Source: Brevundimonas sp. (lineage in GTDB: Bacteria; Pseudomonadota; Alphaproteobacteria; Caulobacterales; Caulobacteraceae). Taken from it: a DNA stretch of 16,851 nucleotides. This document shows positions 6,176 through 13,109 of the stretch, piece after piece (positions within the stretch are counted from its first letter, which is position 1; every line of letters begins with the position of its first letter). Under the pieces are notes generated by a model, which ran no database searches, was not told the origin of the DNA, and saw nothing but the letters and a program-made list of their open reading frames with translations. Position numbers and translations under genes: made by a program. The DNA is taken from NCBI GenBank assembly GCA_031119155.1, contig JAVHYH010000046.1, positions 1-16,851 on the forward strand, written 5' to 3'.

Positions 6176-6544
6176 ATGGGGGAGGGGGCGACCTGCGCAT
6201 GCTGCGGCTATCGCACCCTCGCCGAGGGCTCGGGCAGCTATGAGATCTGCGCCGTCTGCTGCTGGGAGGATGATCCGGTCCAGCTGGCCTCGCCCCTGCT
6301 GCAGGGCGGCGCCAACAAGGTCAGCCTGGCCGAGGCCCAGCTCTATTTCATCAGCGCCGGCGTCAGCGATCCCCGCTTCACCGCGCGCGTGCGCCCGCCG
6401 ACCGACCGCGAGGCGGCCGATCCCGCCTGGCGGCCGTGGGACGTCCGCGTGGATGTCGAGGGCGACCGCACGATCCGCACCGGCCTCGACTATTTCCACG
6501 CCGCCTGCGTCGAGCCGGGCGAGCCCTACTGGTTGAAAGCCTGA
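6176..6544 (+). CDS. CPCC-type cysteine-rich protein, function unknown
   Basis: A 122-residue cytosolic protein with two cysteine clusters, C7/C9/C10 in CACCGYRTL and C25/C28/C29 in YEICAVCCWEDDPVQL, then GGANKVSLAEAQLYF. This matches the Cys-rich CPCC family (consensus CPCCGY...C-x2-C-WEDD), whose role is not known; the clusters probably bind zinc. The first cluster has Ala where the family has Pro. It lies between ybaB and recR, with a 5-bp gap before it and a 1-nt overlap with the recR start (TGATG), so it is very likely translated with them. That position suggests, but does not show, a link to RecFOR repair. No signal peptide or membrane segment is present. Confidence 0.85.
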   Translation: MGEGATCACCGYRTLAEGSGSYEICAVCCWEDDPVQLASPLLQGGANKVSLAEAQLYFISAGVSDPRFTARVRPPTDREAADPAWRPWDVRVDVEGDRTIRTGLDYFHAACVEPGEPYWLKA

Positions 6545-7146
6545 TGGCCACCTCCGCCGGACCCGAGATCGAACGTCTGATCAGCCTGCTGGCCAAACTG
6601 CCGGGCATGGGCCCCCGCTCGGCCCGTCGCGCGGCCCTGGCCCTGCTTAAGAAGCGCGAGCAGCTTCTCGTGCCGCTGGCCGCCTCCCTCGCCGAAACGG
6701 CCGAGAAGGTCTCATCGTGCAGCGTCTGCGGCGCGCCCGACACCCGCAATCCCTGCTCCATCTGCTCGGACGGAGCCCGCGACAATGGTCTGATCTGCGT
6801 GGTCGAGGAGGCCGGCGCCCTGTGGGCCATGGAGCGGTCGGGCGCCTTCCGCGGCAAGTATCACGTCCTCGGCGGTCTGCTGTCGGCGCTGGACGGTGTC
6901 GGCCCCGACGCCCTGCGGATCGCCGAACTGGTCGGCCGGGTGAAGGGCGGCGAGGCGAAGGAGGTCGTGCTGGCCCTGCCCGCCACCGTCGACGGCCAGA
7001 CCACCGCCCATTACATCGCCGAGCGCCTCGCGGGCGGCGATGTGGCGATCACCAGCCTGGCCCGGGGTGTTCCCGTCGGCGGCGAGCTGGACTGGCTCGA
7101 CGACGGCACCATCGTCCAGGCCCTGCGGGCGCGCCGTCCGGCCTGA
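6544..7146 (+). CDS. recR: Recombination mediator protein RecR
   Basis: Acts with RecO (and RecF) to load RecA on SSB-coated single-stranded DNA at gaps. The 200-residue product has the full family order: N-terminal helix-hairpin-helix LAKLPGMGPRSARRAA (about 16-31), zinc finger C-x2-C-x8-C-x2-C (CSVCGAPDTRNPCSIC, about 59-74), a Toprim domain beginning LICVVEEAGALWAME, and the conserved TTAHYIAERL. The start ATG shares its A with the stop codon of the upstream gene, so translation is probably coupled. A longer reading frame continues upstream inside the previous gene but lacks family sequence. The bulged hairpin at 7173-7204 may end the operon. Confidence 0.96.
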   Translation: MATSAGPEIERLISLLAKLPGMGPRSARRAALALLKKREQLLVPLAASLAETAEKVSSCSVCGAPDTRNPCSICSDGARDNGLICVVEEAGALWAMERSGAFRGKYHVLGGLLSALDGVGPDALRIAELVGRVKGGEAKEVVLALPATVDGQTTAHYIAERLAGGDVAITSLARGVPVGGELDWLDDGTIVQALRARRPA

Positions 7147-7172
7147 AACTCGCATACGACCAAAAATGACGG

Positions 7173-7204
7173 ATGGGGCGGTCATGATGCGCCCATGACC
7201 CCAT
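7173..7204 (+). terminator. Hairpin after recR, possible terminator
   Basis: ATGGG (7173-7177) pairs with CCCAT (7200-7204) and GTCATG (7181-7186) with CATGAC (7194-7199), giving an 11-bp stem with a 3-nt bulge and a 7-nt loop. It lies 26 bp after the recR stop codon. No T-run follows, so a role as terminator is uncertain. Confidence 0.45.
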
Positions 7205-7252
7205 ATTCCGTCCCTCGCCCCGCCCCCGGATCGCTACCCGTTCATGGACAAC

Positions 7253-7293
7253 ATAGACGGGATAGACGGGATAGACGGTGTATTTTCACCGTC
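7253..7293. repeat. Three tandem 9-nt repeats merging into a hairpin, upstream of rmuC
   Basis: ATAGACGGG, ATAGACGGG and ATAGACGGT follow each other at 7253-7279. The last unit forms a perfect 7-bp hairpin with the following sequence: GACGGTG (7274-7280), loop TATTTT, CACCGTC (7287-7293). It lies 68 bp before the rmuC start, in the only gap between recR and rmuC. It could be a regulator site, an RNA structure in the rmuC leader, or a mutable small tandem repeat. Confidence 0.6.
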
Positions 7294-7361
7294 TCCGCCG
7301 TGCACAGCGTCTCCCGCTGCGGCCCTGTCCGCCGCGCCCGACTCCCGGTAAGGAACGGAGC

Positions 7362-8765
7362 ATGAACGCTTCTCTCGTCTCCATGATCGTCGCCGGCTTT
7401 TCGGTTCTCGTCGCCTTCGTCGCCCTGGGCCTCCTGTGGCGCGAACAGCGCGCCCGCACGGCCGCGGCGTCCGGCGCCGACTTCGGCCGGGAGCTTGATC
7501 GGCTCCGGGGCGAGCTCGATCAAAAGGCGGCGCTTCAGCGCGGCGAATTGGCCGACGCGCTCAAGCGGCTGTCCGACACCCTGGACGCCCGGATCGGCAA
7601 GCTGACCGACAATTTCGACACCCGCCTCGGCGCCTTCGCGGAATTGCAGGGCAAGACCTCGGGGGATCTCGCCGAAAGCCAGCGTCTCCGGCTCAGCGAA
7701 ACCAATCAGGCGGTGATGAAGCTGACCGAGGTTCTGGCCGCGCAGCAGCTCGAGGGCCGCAAGGCGATGGGCGAGGAGCTGGAAAAGGTCCGGACGGTCC
7801 TCACCGGCAATATGGAACAGCTCCGCAAGGAGAACGAAGCCAAGCTGGAGCAGATGCGGGCGACCGTCGACGAGAAGCTCCAGTCGACGCTGGATCAACG
7901 TCTGGAAGCCAGCTTCAAGCAGGTGTCCGACCGGCTGGAGTCCGTCCAGAAGGGGCTGGGCGAGATGCAGTCCCTCGCGACCGGCGTCGGCGATCTGAAA
8001 CGCGTGCTGACCAATGTGAAATCTCGCGGCACCTGGGGCGAAGTGCAGCTCGGCGCCCTGCTCGAGGACACGCTCAACGCCGAACAGTATCAGGCCCAGG
8101 TGGCGATCCGGCCGCGCAGCGCCGAGCGGGTCGATTTCGCGGTCCGCCTGCCCGGCCACGACGAGGACGGTCAGGTCTGGCTGCCCATCGACTGCAAATT
8201 CCCGCACGAGGATTACGCCCGGCTGCTCGCGGCGCAGGAGGCCGCGGATCCGGCGGCGGTGGAGCTGGCGGGCAAGGCTCTGGAAAAGGCGGTCGCCGCC
8301 CAGGCGCGATCCCTGTCCGAGAAATACATTCACCCGCCGCACTCGACGGACTTCGCCTACCTCTACCTCCCGACCGAGGGACTGTTCGCCGAGATCGTGC
8401 GCCGCGACGGTTTCGCCGCCGAACTGCGCGCGAAATACCGGGTCGAAGTGGCCGGGCCCAGCAATCTGACTGCGCTGCTCAACAGCCTGCGCGTCGGCTT
8501 CCGCTCGCTTCAGATCCAGAAGAAGTCCAGCGAGGTCTGGACCGAACTGGGGCGGGTCAAGACCGCCTTCGAACGCTATGGCGATGCCTTGCAGGCCGTG
8601 GACAAGAAGCTGGACGAGGCCAAGAACAAGGTCTCCGATGTCAGCCGCAAACATTCGGCGGTGGTTCGAAGCCTGCGGAATGTCGAATCCGTGCCCCTGC
8701 CGGCGGGCGCCGCCCCGGAACAGCTCGAAGGGCCGGAAGCCGACAGCCTGGCCGAGAACGCCTGA
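7362..8765 (+). CDS. rmuC: DNA recombination protein RmuC homologue
   Basis: Inner-membrane-anchored protein with a nuclease-like fold, thought to limit DNA inversions at short inverted repeats. The 467-residue product has an N-terminal membrane helix (about 4-25, SLVSMIVAGFSVLVAFVALG), a long coiled-coil region (about 40-200, rich in Glu/Lys/Gln) and the RmuC domain (about 205-430) with LTNVKSRGTWGEVQLGALLE, the PD-(D/E)XK-like VWLPIDCKFPHEDY, and FAYLYLPTEGLFAEI. The ATG at 7362 follows AAGGAACGGAG and opens with the membrane helix; an upstream ATG at 7278 would place a basic Arg/Pro segment in front and was not chosen. The next gene is 90 bp downstream behind its own promoter region. Confidence 0.94.
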   Translation: MNASLVSMIVAGFSVLVAFVALGLLWREQRARTAAASGADFGRELDRLRGELDQKAALQRGELADALKRLSDTLDARIGKLTDNFDTRLGAFAELQGKTSGDLAESQRLRLSETNQAVMKLTEVLAAQQLEGRKAMGEELEKVRTVLTGNMEQLRKENEAKLEQMRATVDEKLQSTLDQRLEASFKQVSDRLESVQKGLGEMQSLATGVGDLKRVLTNVKSRGTWGEVQLGALLEDTLNAEQYQAQVAIRPRSAERVDFAVRLPGHDEDGQVWLPIDCKFPHEDYARLLAAQEAADPAAVELAGKALEKAVAAQARSLSEKYIHPPHSTDFAYLYLPTEGLFAEIVRRDGFAAELRAKYRVEVAGPSNLTALLNSLRVGFRSLQIQKKSSEVWTELGRVKTAFERYGDALQAVDKKLDEAKNKVSDVSRKHSAVVRSLRNVESVPLPAGAAPEQLEGPEADSLAENA

Positions 8766-8855
8766 GACAAGTCTTGGCGTCTAATTGACAAGGCCGCTTG
8801 ACACTCTGTTCGGGTGATGTAAAACACCCTTGTCAAACAGACGTGGGAACTTGTC
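8766..8855 (+). promoter_or_regulatory. Promoter inside a symmetric set of GACAAG/CTTGTC half-sites
   Basis: TTGACA (8798-8803), 16 nt, TAAAAC (8820-8825) form a plausible promoter for the next gene, with initiation near 8832. Around it lie GACAAG at 8766-8771 and 8787-8792, and CTTGTC at 8830-8835 and 8850-8855. The inner pair extends to a perfect 9-bp inverted repeat, TTGACAAGG (8785-8793) with CCTTGTCAA (8828-8836). Both pairs are centred near 8811, between the -35 and -10 boxes. This suits a dimeric repressor binding on either side of the promoter; the XRE protein two genes on is the obvious candidate, by inference only. Confidence 0.6.
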
Positions 8856-9299
8856 ATGGCGATTTCAGCCAAACCCAAACGCCCGATCGCCGGGCCCGCC
8901 GCCGCCGCGGTGGTCTTCGGCCTGACGACGCTCATCGGCCTTGTCATCGGGATCGCCAGCGTCCTGGCCTCGGACGTTCCGGGCTGGGCGGGCCTGCTGC
9001 TGTCGTTCGGGCTCAACGCCCTGGGCATGATCGGCGCCATGGTCCTGTGCGTCTGGTGGTGGCGCCGGATCGATGAGGCCGCCCGCGAGGCGCACAAATG
9101 GGCCTGGTGGTGGGGCGGCTGTTTCGGTCTGGCCGGCGGCGGCGCCGTGCTGCTGACCGCCCTCAGCCGGGACGACAGCCTCGATCTCGTCGGGCTGTCC
9201 CAGTCCAACATCCTGGCCGCGGGCATGACCCTGATGATGCTCTGTCTCGTGACCGGCTACACCATCGCCTGGGTGGTGTGGTGGGCGCAGCGTCGGTGA
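8856..9299 (+). CDS. Four-helix integral membrane protein, family not recognised
   Basis: A 147-residue hydrophobic protein of unknown function. Four membrane segments are visible at about 12-37, 44-68, 81-102 and 118-143, with Trp-rich ends (VWWW, WAWWWGG, VVWWAQRR) and a basic N-terminus (KPKR), which suggests a cytosolic N-terminus. No catalytic motif is recognisable. It starts at the ATG at 8856, right after the last CTTGTC half-site, with only a weak GGGAA ribosome site. The following XRE gene is 10 bp away, so the two are surely co-transcribed. Small membrane proteins paired with short XRE regulators are a common but poorly understood arrangement. Confidence 0.75.
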   Translation: MAISAKPKRPIAGPAAAAVVFGLTTLIGLVIGIASVLASDVPGWAGLLLSFGLNALGMIGAMVLCVWWWRRIDEAAREAHKWAWWWGGCFGLAGGGAVLLTALSRDDSLDLVGLSQSNILAAGMTLMMLCLVTGYTIAWVVWWAQRR

Positions 9300-9309
9300 G
9301 GGCTCCGTC

Positions 9310-9498
9310 ATGAACAACCGCCTCAAGGTCCTGCGCGCCGAGCGCAACTGGAGCCAGGCCGATCTGGCCGAAGCCCTCGGCGTGTCCCGCCAGACCGTCA
9401 ACGCGCTGGAGACCGGTCGCTACGACCCCTCCCTGCCGCTGGCCTTCAAGATCGCCCGGGTCTTCGAACAGCCCATCGAATCCATCTTCTCGGAATAG
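9310..9498 (+). CDS. Small XRE-family HTH regulator
   Basis: A 62-residue DNA-binding protein made of little more than one Cro/C1-type helix-turn-helix: NRLKVLRAERNWSQADLAEALGV..RQTVNALETGRYDPSL, ending KIARVFEQPIESIFSE. The helix-turn-helix is at about 15-36 (SQADLA...SRQTVNALE). This type usually acts as a dimeric repressor of its own operon. It lies between two membrane-protein genes, 10 bp after the first and 9 bp before the second, whose ribosome site AGGAG overlaps its stop codon. A likely target is the set of GACAAG/CTTGTC sites before the first gene. The fold is secure; the target is inferred. Confidence 0.92.
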   Translation: MNNRLKVLRAERNWSQADLAEALGVSRQTVNALETGRYDPSLPLAFKIARVFEQPIESIFSE

Positions 9499-9507
9499 GA
9501 GACCGCC

Positions 9508-10161
9508 ATGTCCCGCCTCTTCCCTGCCTCCATGCCCGACTGGGCGCGCGGCCTGCTCAAGGCCGGCGGCGCGGGCGCCGTCTGCGGCGCCCTCGGCTAC
9601 CTCGCCGGCCATGTCGCGGCCGACTATTTCCCGGGTCTCGAGCCCGACTTCTCCGGCGTGCGCTGGGCCGATATCGTCGCCGGCCTGCTGGCCGTCATCC
9701 TGCTGATCGGCGGCGTCGCGACCTGGGCCATCACCCTGAACCGCGCGGGCCTCGGCCGGATGCTCAAGCTCGAAGGGCCCGCCGGAGAGGACGAGGTGCG
9801 CACCGCCCGCATCCAGGCGGCCGTGACCGGCCTGTCGGCCGTCATCCTTCCGCTGCCGATGATCCTCTCCGGCCTCGCCGTCGCCCCCTGGGTCGGCCTC
9901 GCCGGCGTGGGCTTCCTGCTCGCCGTGCACACCATCCTGAACCTGCAGCTCTACCGCTCGGTGGACGAACTGTTCCGCCGCACCGTGGTCGAGGCCGGGG
10001 CCGTGACCTTCTGGCTGGGGCAGGGGCTGCTGTTCCTCTGGGCCGCCGCCGAGCGTCTCGCCGTCGCCCCGCCGATCACCGCCTGGGACGTCTATGTCGT
10101 CCTCATGGGCGTCTACCTGGTGGTCTCCATGATCGTGACCATGCGTCGCGGCCTGGCCTGA
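9508..10161 (+). CDS. Multi-pass membrane protein of the XRE operon, family not recognised
   Basis: A 217-residue protein of unknown function with about six hydrophobic segments: roughly 18-38, 52-76, 103-124, 126-147, 164-182 and 192-211. A charged cytosolic stretch (KLEGPAGEDEVRTAR) lies between segments 2 and 3, and the C-terminus is basic (MRRGLA). No transporter or enzyme motif was recognised. The ribosome site AGGAGA sits at the end of the XRE gene, so the three genes form one unit. The membrane-XRE-membrane order suggests the two membrane proteins work together, or that the XRE protein controls their dosage. Confidence 0.75.
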   Translation: MSRLFPASMPDWARGLLKAGGAGAVCGALGYLAGHVAADYFPGLEPDFSGVRWADIVAGLLAVILLIGGVATWAITLNRAGLGRMLKLEGPAGEDEVRTARIQAAVTGLSAVILPLPMILSGLAVAPWVGLAGVGFLLAVHTILNLQLYRSVDELFRRTVVEAGAVTFWLGQGLLFLWAAAERLAVAPPITAWDVYVVLMGVYLVVSMIVTMRRGLA

Positions 10162-10217
10162 TCGCCCTCGTTCAACCGTCTTCCCTCCCCAAACCGCCTT
10201 TCAAGGAGAGACTTCCG

Positions 10218-11192
10218 ATGACCCTCGCCGCCCGCCTGAAATCCACCGCCGCCGCCGCCGGCCGCACCGCCTTCGGCGCCATCCTGGGCGTCGGCCTCGC
10301 CGCCGCCATCGCCTTCCAGCCGGTCCAGGCGCTCGCCCAGACCGCGGCGCCGACCGCGGCCCCCGCCGTGACGCCCCGGGCCGAGGGCGCCGGCCCGGCC
10401 CTGTGGGTCATCCGCGATGCGGACTCGACCATCTATCTGTTCGGCACCGTCCACGTCCTGCGCCCGACCACGGGCTGGGCCACCGACCGTGTCGATCAGG
10501 CCTTCGACAGCGCCGACCAGATCTGGTTCGAGATCTCCAACCCCGATGACACCGCGTCCATGATGCCGCTGGTCCAGCGCCTCGGCCTATCGCCGCAGAC
10601 CCCGCTGTCCAGCCTGCTGAACGCCGAGGAGAACGCCGACCTGCAGGCCGCCGCCGCCTCGATCGGCGTCCCGGCCGCCCAGCTGGACATCTACCGTCCC
10701 TGGCTGGCGGGCCTGACCCTGTCGATGGCTCCGCTGGTCAAGGCGGGCTACGATCCGACCTCGGGTGTCGAACTGGTCCTCAAGGCCCGCGCCGAGGCCG
10801 CCGGCAAGCCGATCCACGGCTTCGAGTCGCTCGAGGAGCAGGTGGGCCTGATCGCCGGCCTGCCCGACGACGCCCAGCTCGACTTCCTGCGCAGCACGCT
10901 GGAGACCTTCGACAACGCCACGGTCGAGCTGGATCGTCTGGTCGGCTCCTGGGCCGCCGGCGATGTCGCGGCCATCGAACGCTATGCCGTCGACGAGATG
11001 AAGGAAGACAATCTGGTGGTCTATGAAACCCTGCTGACCCGCCGGAACGTCAACTGGGCGGGCCAGATCCAGACCCTGCTGGACGGCTCGGGCACGGCCT
11101 TCATCGCCGTCGGCGCGGCGCATCTGGTCGGCGACGACAGCGTCCAGTCGATCCTCGCCCAGCGCGGCGTCACCGCCACGCGGGTCGAGTAA
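10218..11192 (+). CDS. TraB/GumN (TIKI-like) family exported protein
   Basis: Probable periplasmic metal-dependent hydrolase of the TraB/PrgY/GumN superfamily, which includes the eukaryotic TIKI proteases; bacterial substrates are unknown. The 324-residue protein has a Sec signal with a basic start and hydrophobic core (about 1-41, ending ALAQ) and an Ala/Pro linker. It then has the first GxxH motif in LFGTVH (G76, H79), a conserved Glu in WFEISNP (E105) and the second GxxH in VGAAHLVG (G299, H302). Length and motif spacing are typical. AAGGAGAG precedes the ATG at good distance. It follows the XRE unit by 56 bp and could be the last gene of it, or have its own promoter. It is convergent with the next gene. 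Confidence 0.88.
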   Translation: MTLAARLKSTAAAAGRTAFGAILGVGLAAAIAFQPVQALAQTAAPTAAPAVTPRAEGAGPALWVIRDADSTIYLFGTVHVLRPTTGWATDRVDQAFDSADQIWFEISNPDDTASMMPLVQRLGLSPQTPLSSLLNAEENADLQAAAASIGVPAAQLDIYRPWLAGLTLSMAPLVKAGYDPTSGVELVLKARAEAAGKPIHGFESLEEQVGLIAGLPDDAQLDFLRSTLETFDNATVELDRLVGSWAAGDVAAIERYAVDEMKEDNLVVYETLLTRRNVNWAGQIQTLLDGSGTAFIAVGAAHLVGDDSVQSILAQRGVTATRVE

Positions 11193-11209
11193 CCGGCTCG
11201 CTGTCGCCT

Positions 11210-11240
11210 CCGGGACGCATCAAGGCGTGATGCGTCCCGG
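11210..11240. terminator. Perfect 13-bp hairpin between convergent genes
   Basis: CCGGGACGCATCA (11210-11222) pairs completely with TGATGCGTCCCGG (11228-11240) around loop AGGCG. The right arm lies inside the last codons of the minus-strand gene, whose stop codon is at 11220-11222, within the left arm. The element starts 18 bp after the TraB-family stop codon. There is no T-run on either side, so it is an atypical terminator or an RNA 3' end stabiliser. Confidence 0.65.
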
Positions 11241-11924
11241 CAGGCTCAGATCGCCCGAGGCGACGTCGAACACGTCCGAGATGCACAGCAGGGGCGCGTG
11301 GAGGTTGGCGTTGACCAGCAGGGCCGAGGTCACCCCGTCGAACCGCACGCCCTCGGGGGCGCCGATGACGCCGGCGGGGACGCGCACCGTCACCAGATCC
11401 CCGCCCAGTTGGGTCGGATACTCCGGACTGTCGATCAGCAGAGGCACATTGGGCCAGGTCGCGGGCACCCGGGGCGTGGTTCCCGCCGGGATGTCGCGCA
11501 CCTTCAGGGCGCCCGGACCGCAGGCCTCGTCCGGGACCAGCACCACCCAGTGCGGATGCCAGACGTGGCGATTGACCCCGCCGTATGCCGCGTCGTCGAA
11601 GTCGGGGTGGAAGGTGACGGCGAGGGCCAGAATGCCCTGATCGCTCTCGAACCCGACCGAGGCGCTGTCCAGCGAAGTCGGCCAGACGTAGCTGAAGACC
11701 GCACTGCCGGCGAACTGGCCGACCGCCTTGGGCTTCACCTCGCCGGCTTCTCCCCGGACCTGGACGGTGAAGACCACATCGGCCCCCTCCGACCGCACGT
11801 CGGTGCGGACGATATCGAAGGCCGCCGTCTCGGCGGGCTGGGCCGGGGAGGTGATGGCCTGGGCCGCCGCCGCGCAGGGCAGGGTCAGGGCGGCGAGGCA
11901 GGCGAGGGCGCTCAGGGCGTTCAT
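11220..11924 (-). CDS. Predicted exported protein, family not recognised
   Basis: A 234-residue protein of unknown function. It begins with a probable Sec signal, MNALSALACLAALTLPCAAAAQA, unusual in having no basic residue in its first part. The mature part looks beta-rich, with alternating strands (DVVFTVQVRGEA, LVTVRVPAGV). A His/aromatic-rich stretch lies at 106-126 (HPDFDDAAYGGVNRHVWHPHW) and might bind a metal. Two cysteines, C135 and C213, could form a disulphide after export. The ATG at 11924 has GGAG at the right distance; a longer upstream reading would run into the hydrolase gene. It follows that hydrolase gene by 32 bp on the same strand and is probably co-transcribed with it. The last codons form part of a strong hairpin. 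Confidence 0.72.
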   Translation of the reverse strand: MNALSALACLAALTLPCAAAAQAITSPAQPAETAAFDIVRTDVRSEGADVVFTVQVRGEAGEVKPKAVGQFAGSAVFSYVWPTSLDSASVGFESDQGILALAVTFHPDFDDAAYGGVNRHVWHPHWVVLVPDEACGPGALKVRDIPAGTTPRVPATWPNVPLLIDSPEYPTQLGGDLVTVRVPAGVIGAPEGVRFDGVTSALLVNANLHAPLLCISDVFDVASGDLSLPGRITP

Positions 11925-11956
11925 GGGGCGTCTCCGGCGGAGGGCGAAAGGGGGTG

Positions 11957-12946
11957 TCAGCTGCGGATGAAGGCCAGCAGGTCCGGGTTCACGACGTCCG
12001 GGTTGATCGTGCACAGGCCGTGGCCGAGGCCCTCGTAGATCTTCGTCGTGGCGTTCCGCAGCAGGGGCGCGGACAGGCGGGCCGAGGCGCCGATGGGGAC
12101 GATCTGGTCGTCGGTCCCGTGCATCACCAGCGTCGGCACGGCGATGGCCTTGAGGTCGTCGGTGAAGTCGGTCTCCGAGAAGGCCTTGATGCAGTCGTAG
12201 TGGGCCTTGGCCCCGCCCATCATGCCCTGCCGCCACCAGTTGGCGATCACGCCTTCCTGCGGCTGGGCGCCGGGGCGGTTGAAGCCGTAGAAGGGGCCGC
12301 TCGGGACATCGCGATAGAACTGGGCGCGGTTGGCGACCAAGGCCGCGCGGAAGCTGTCGAACACCTCCAGCGGCAGGCCGCCCGGATTGGCCGCCGTCCG
12401 GACCATCAGCGGCGGCACCGCGCCGATCAGCACCGCCTTGGCGACCCGTCCGTTTCCGCCATGTCGGGCGACATAGCGGGCCACCTCGCCGCCGCCGGTC
12501 GAGTGACCGATATGGACCGCGCCGCGCAGGTCCAGCGCGCTGGCCAACGCGGCGACGTCGGCGGCATAGGTGTCCATCTCATTGCCGGTCCAGGTCTGGT
12601 CCGAGCGCCCGTGGCCGCGGCGGTCATGGGCGATCACCCGATAACCCTCGGCCAGGAAGAACATCATCTGGTTGTCCCAGTCGTCCGCGCTCAGCGGCCA
12701 GCCGTGGTGGAAGACGATGGGCGGGGCGTCCTTCGGCCCCCAGTCCTTGTAGAAGATCCGCGTGCCGTCGCTGGTGGTGATGAATGACATGGTCTGATCT
12801 CCGGGATGGATCGGGGTGATGGCCGTGGCTGAAGCCATTGCCGAGCTCTGGCCGGGCAGGGCGGTCGCCAGCCCAAGGGCGCCGGCCCCGAGCAGCAGGC
12901 CTCGACGCGAGGCGTCCGTGGCGGCGGTGACGGGGTCTGGGGACAT
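11957..12946 (-). CDS. Cofactor-free chloroperoxidase-type alpha/beta hydrolase with Tat signal
   Basis: An alpha/beta hydrolase of the non-heme haloperoxidase group; members are in practice esterases or perhydrolases. Of 329 residues, 53 onward (MSFITTSDGTRIFYKDWG) match the family from its usual first residue. The triad is S149 in GHSTGGGE, D280 in HGTDDQIVP and H309 in GLGHG, with HGWPLSADDW (81-90) at the oxyanion side. The first 52 residues add a twin-arginine signal, SRRGLLLGAGALGLA, with a likely cut near SSAMASA. So the enzyme is probably folded in the cytosol and sent to the periplasm, unlike most of the family. GGAG stands 7 nt before the ATG at 12946. It diverges from the histidine kinase and leads a probable two-gene unit with the exported protein downstream. 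The true substrate is unknown. Confidence 0.88.
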   Translation of the reverse strand: MSPDPVTAATDASRRGLLLGAGALGLATALPGQSSAMASATAITPIHPGDQTMSFITTSDGTRIFYKDWGPKDAPPIVFHHGWPLSADDWDNQMMFFLAEGYRVIAHDRRGHGRSDQTWTGNEMDTYAADVAALASALDLRGAVHIGHSTGGGEVARYVARHGGNGRVAKAVLIGAVPPLMVRTAANPGGLPLEVFDSFRAALVANRAQFYRDVPSGPFYGFNRPGAQPQEGVIANWWRQGMMGGAKAHYDCIKAFSETDFTDDLKAIAVPTLVMHGTDDQIVPIGASARLSAPLLRNATTKIYEGLGHGLCTINPDVVNPDLLAFIRS

Positions 12947-13109
12947 GGTCGGGCTCCGGCTGGGTTGCAGTCGAAGGATCGCCGACGGCTTTCCGGCTGA
13001 ACACTCGGCCATTCGGCCACCCCTGCTCACCTTTGGTATTATGGACGCCACGCTCTGGACGTACTGTGATCGCCCATGGCGTGGGGGCGTCGAAGGTCGG
13101 GCGGGGGCG

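Noticed and set aside
7253..7279. Tandem 9-nt repeats considered as a CRISPR remnant
   Set aside because: The units are directly adjacent, with no spacers, and far shorter than CRISPR repeats; no cas gene is nearby.
7242..8654. 470-codon frame antisense to rmuC
   Set aside because: RmuC on the plus strand is well supported. The antisense frame begins inside the gene and resembles no known protein.
11954..12787. 277-codon plus-strand frame over the alpha/beta hydrolase gene
   Set aside because: The minus strand has a complete catalytic triad and family sequence; the plus frame is its shadow.
12816..13109. Upstream extension of the histidine kinase by up to 98 residues
   Set aside because: The extension overlaps the Tat leader of the divergent hydrolase, has no ribosome site and resembles translated leader DNA.
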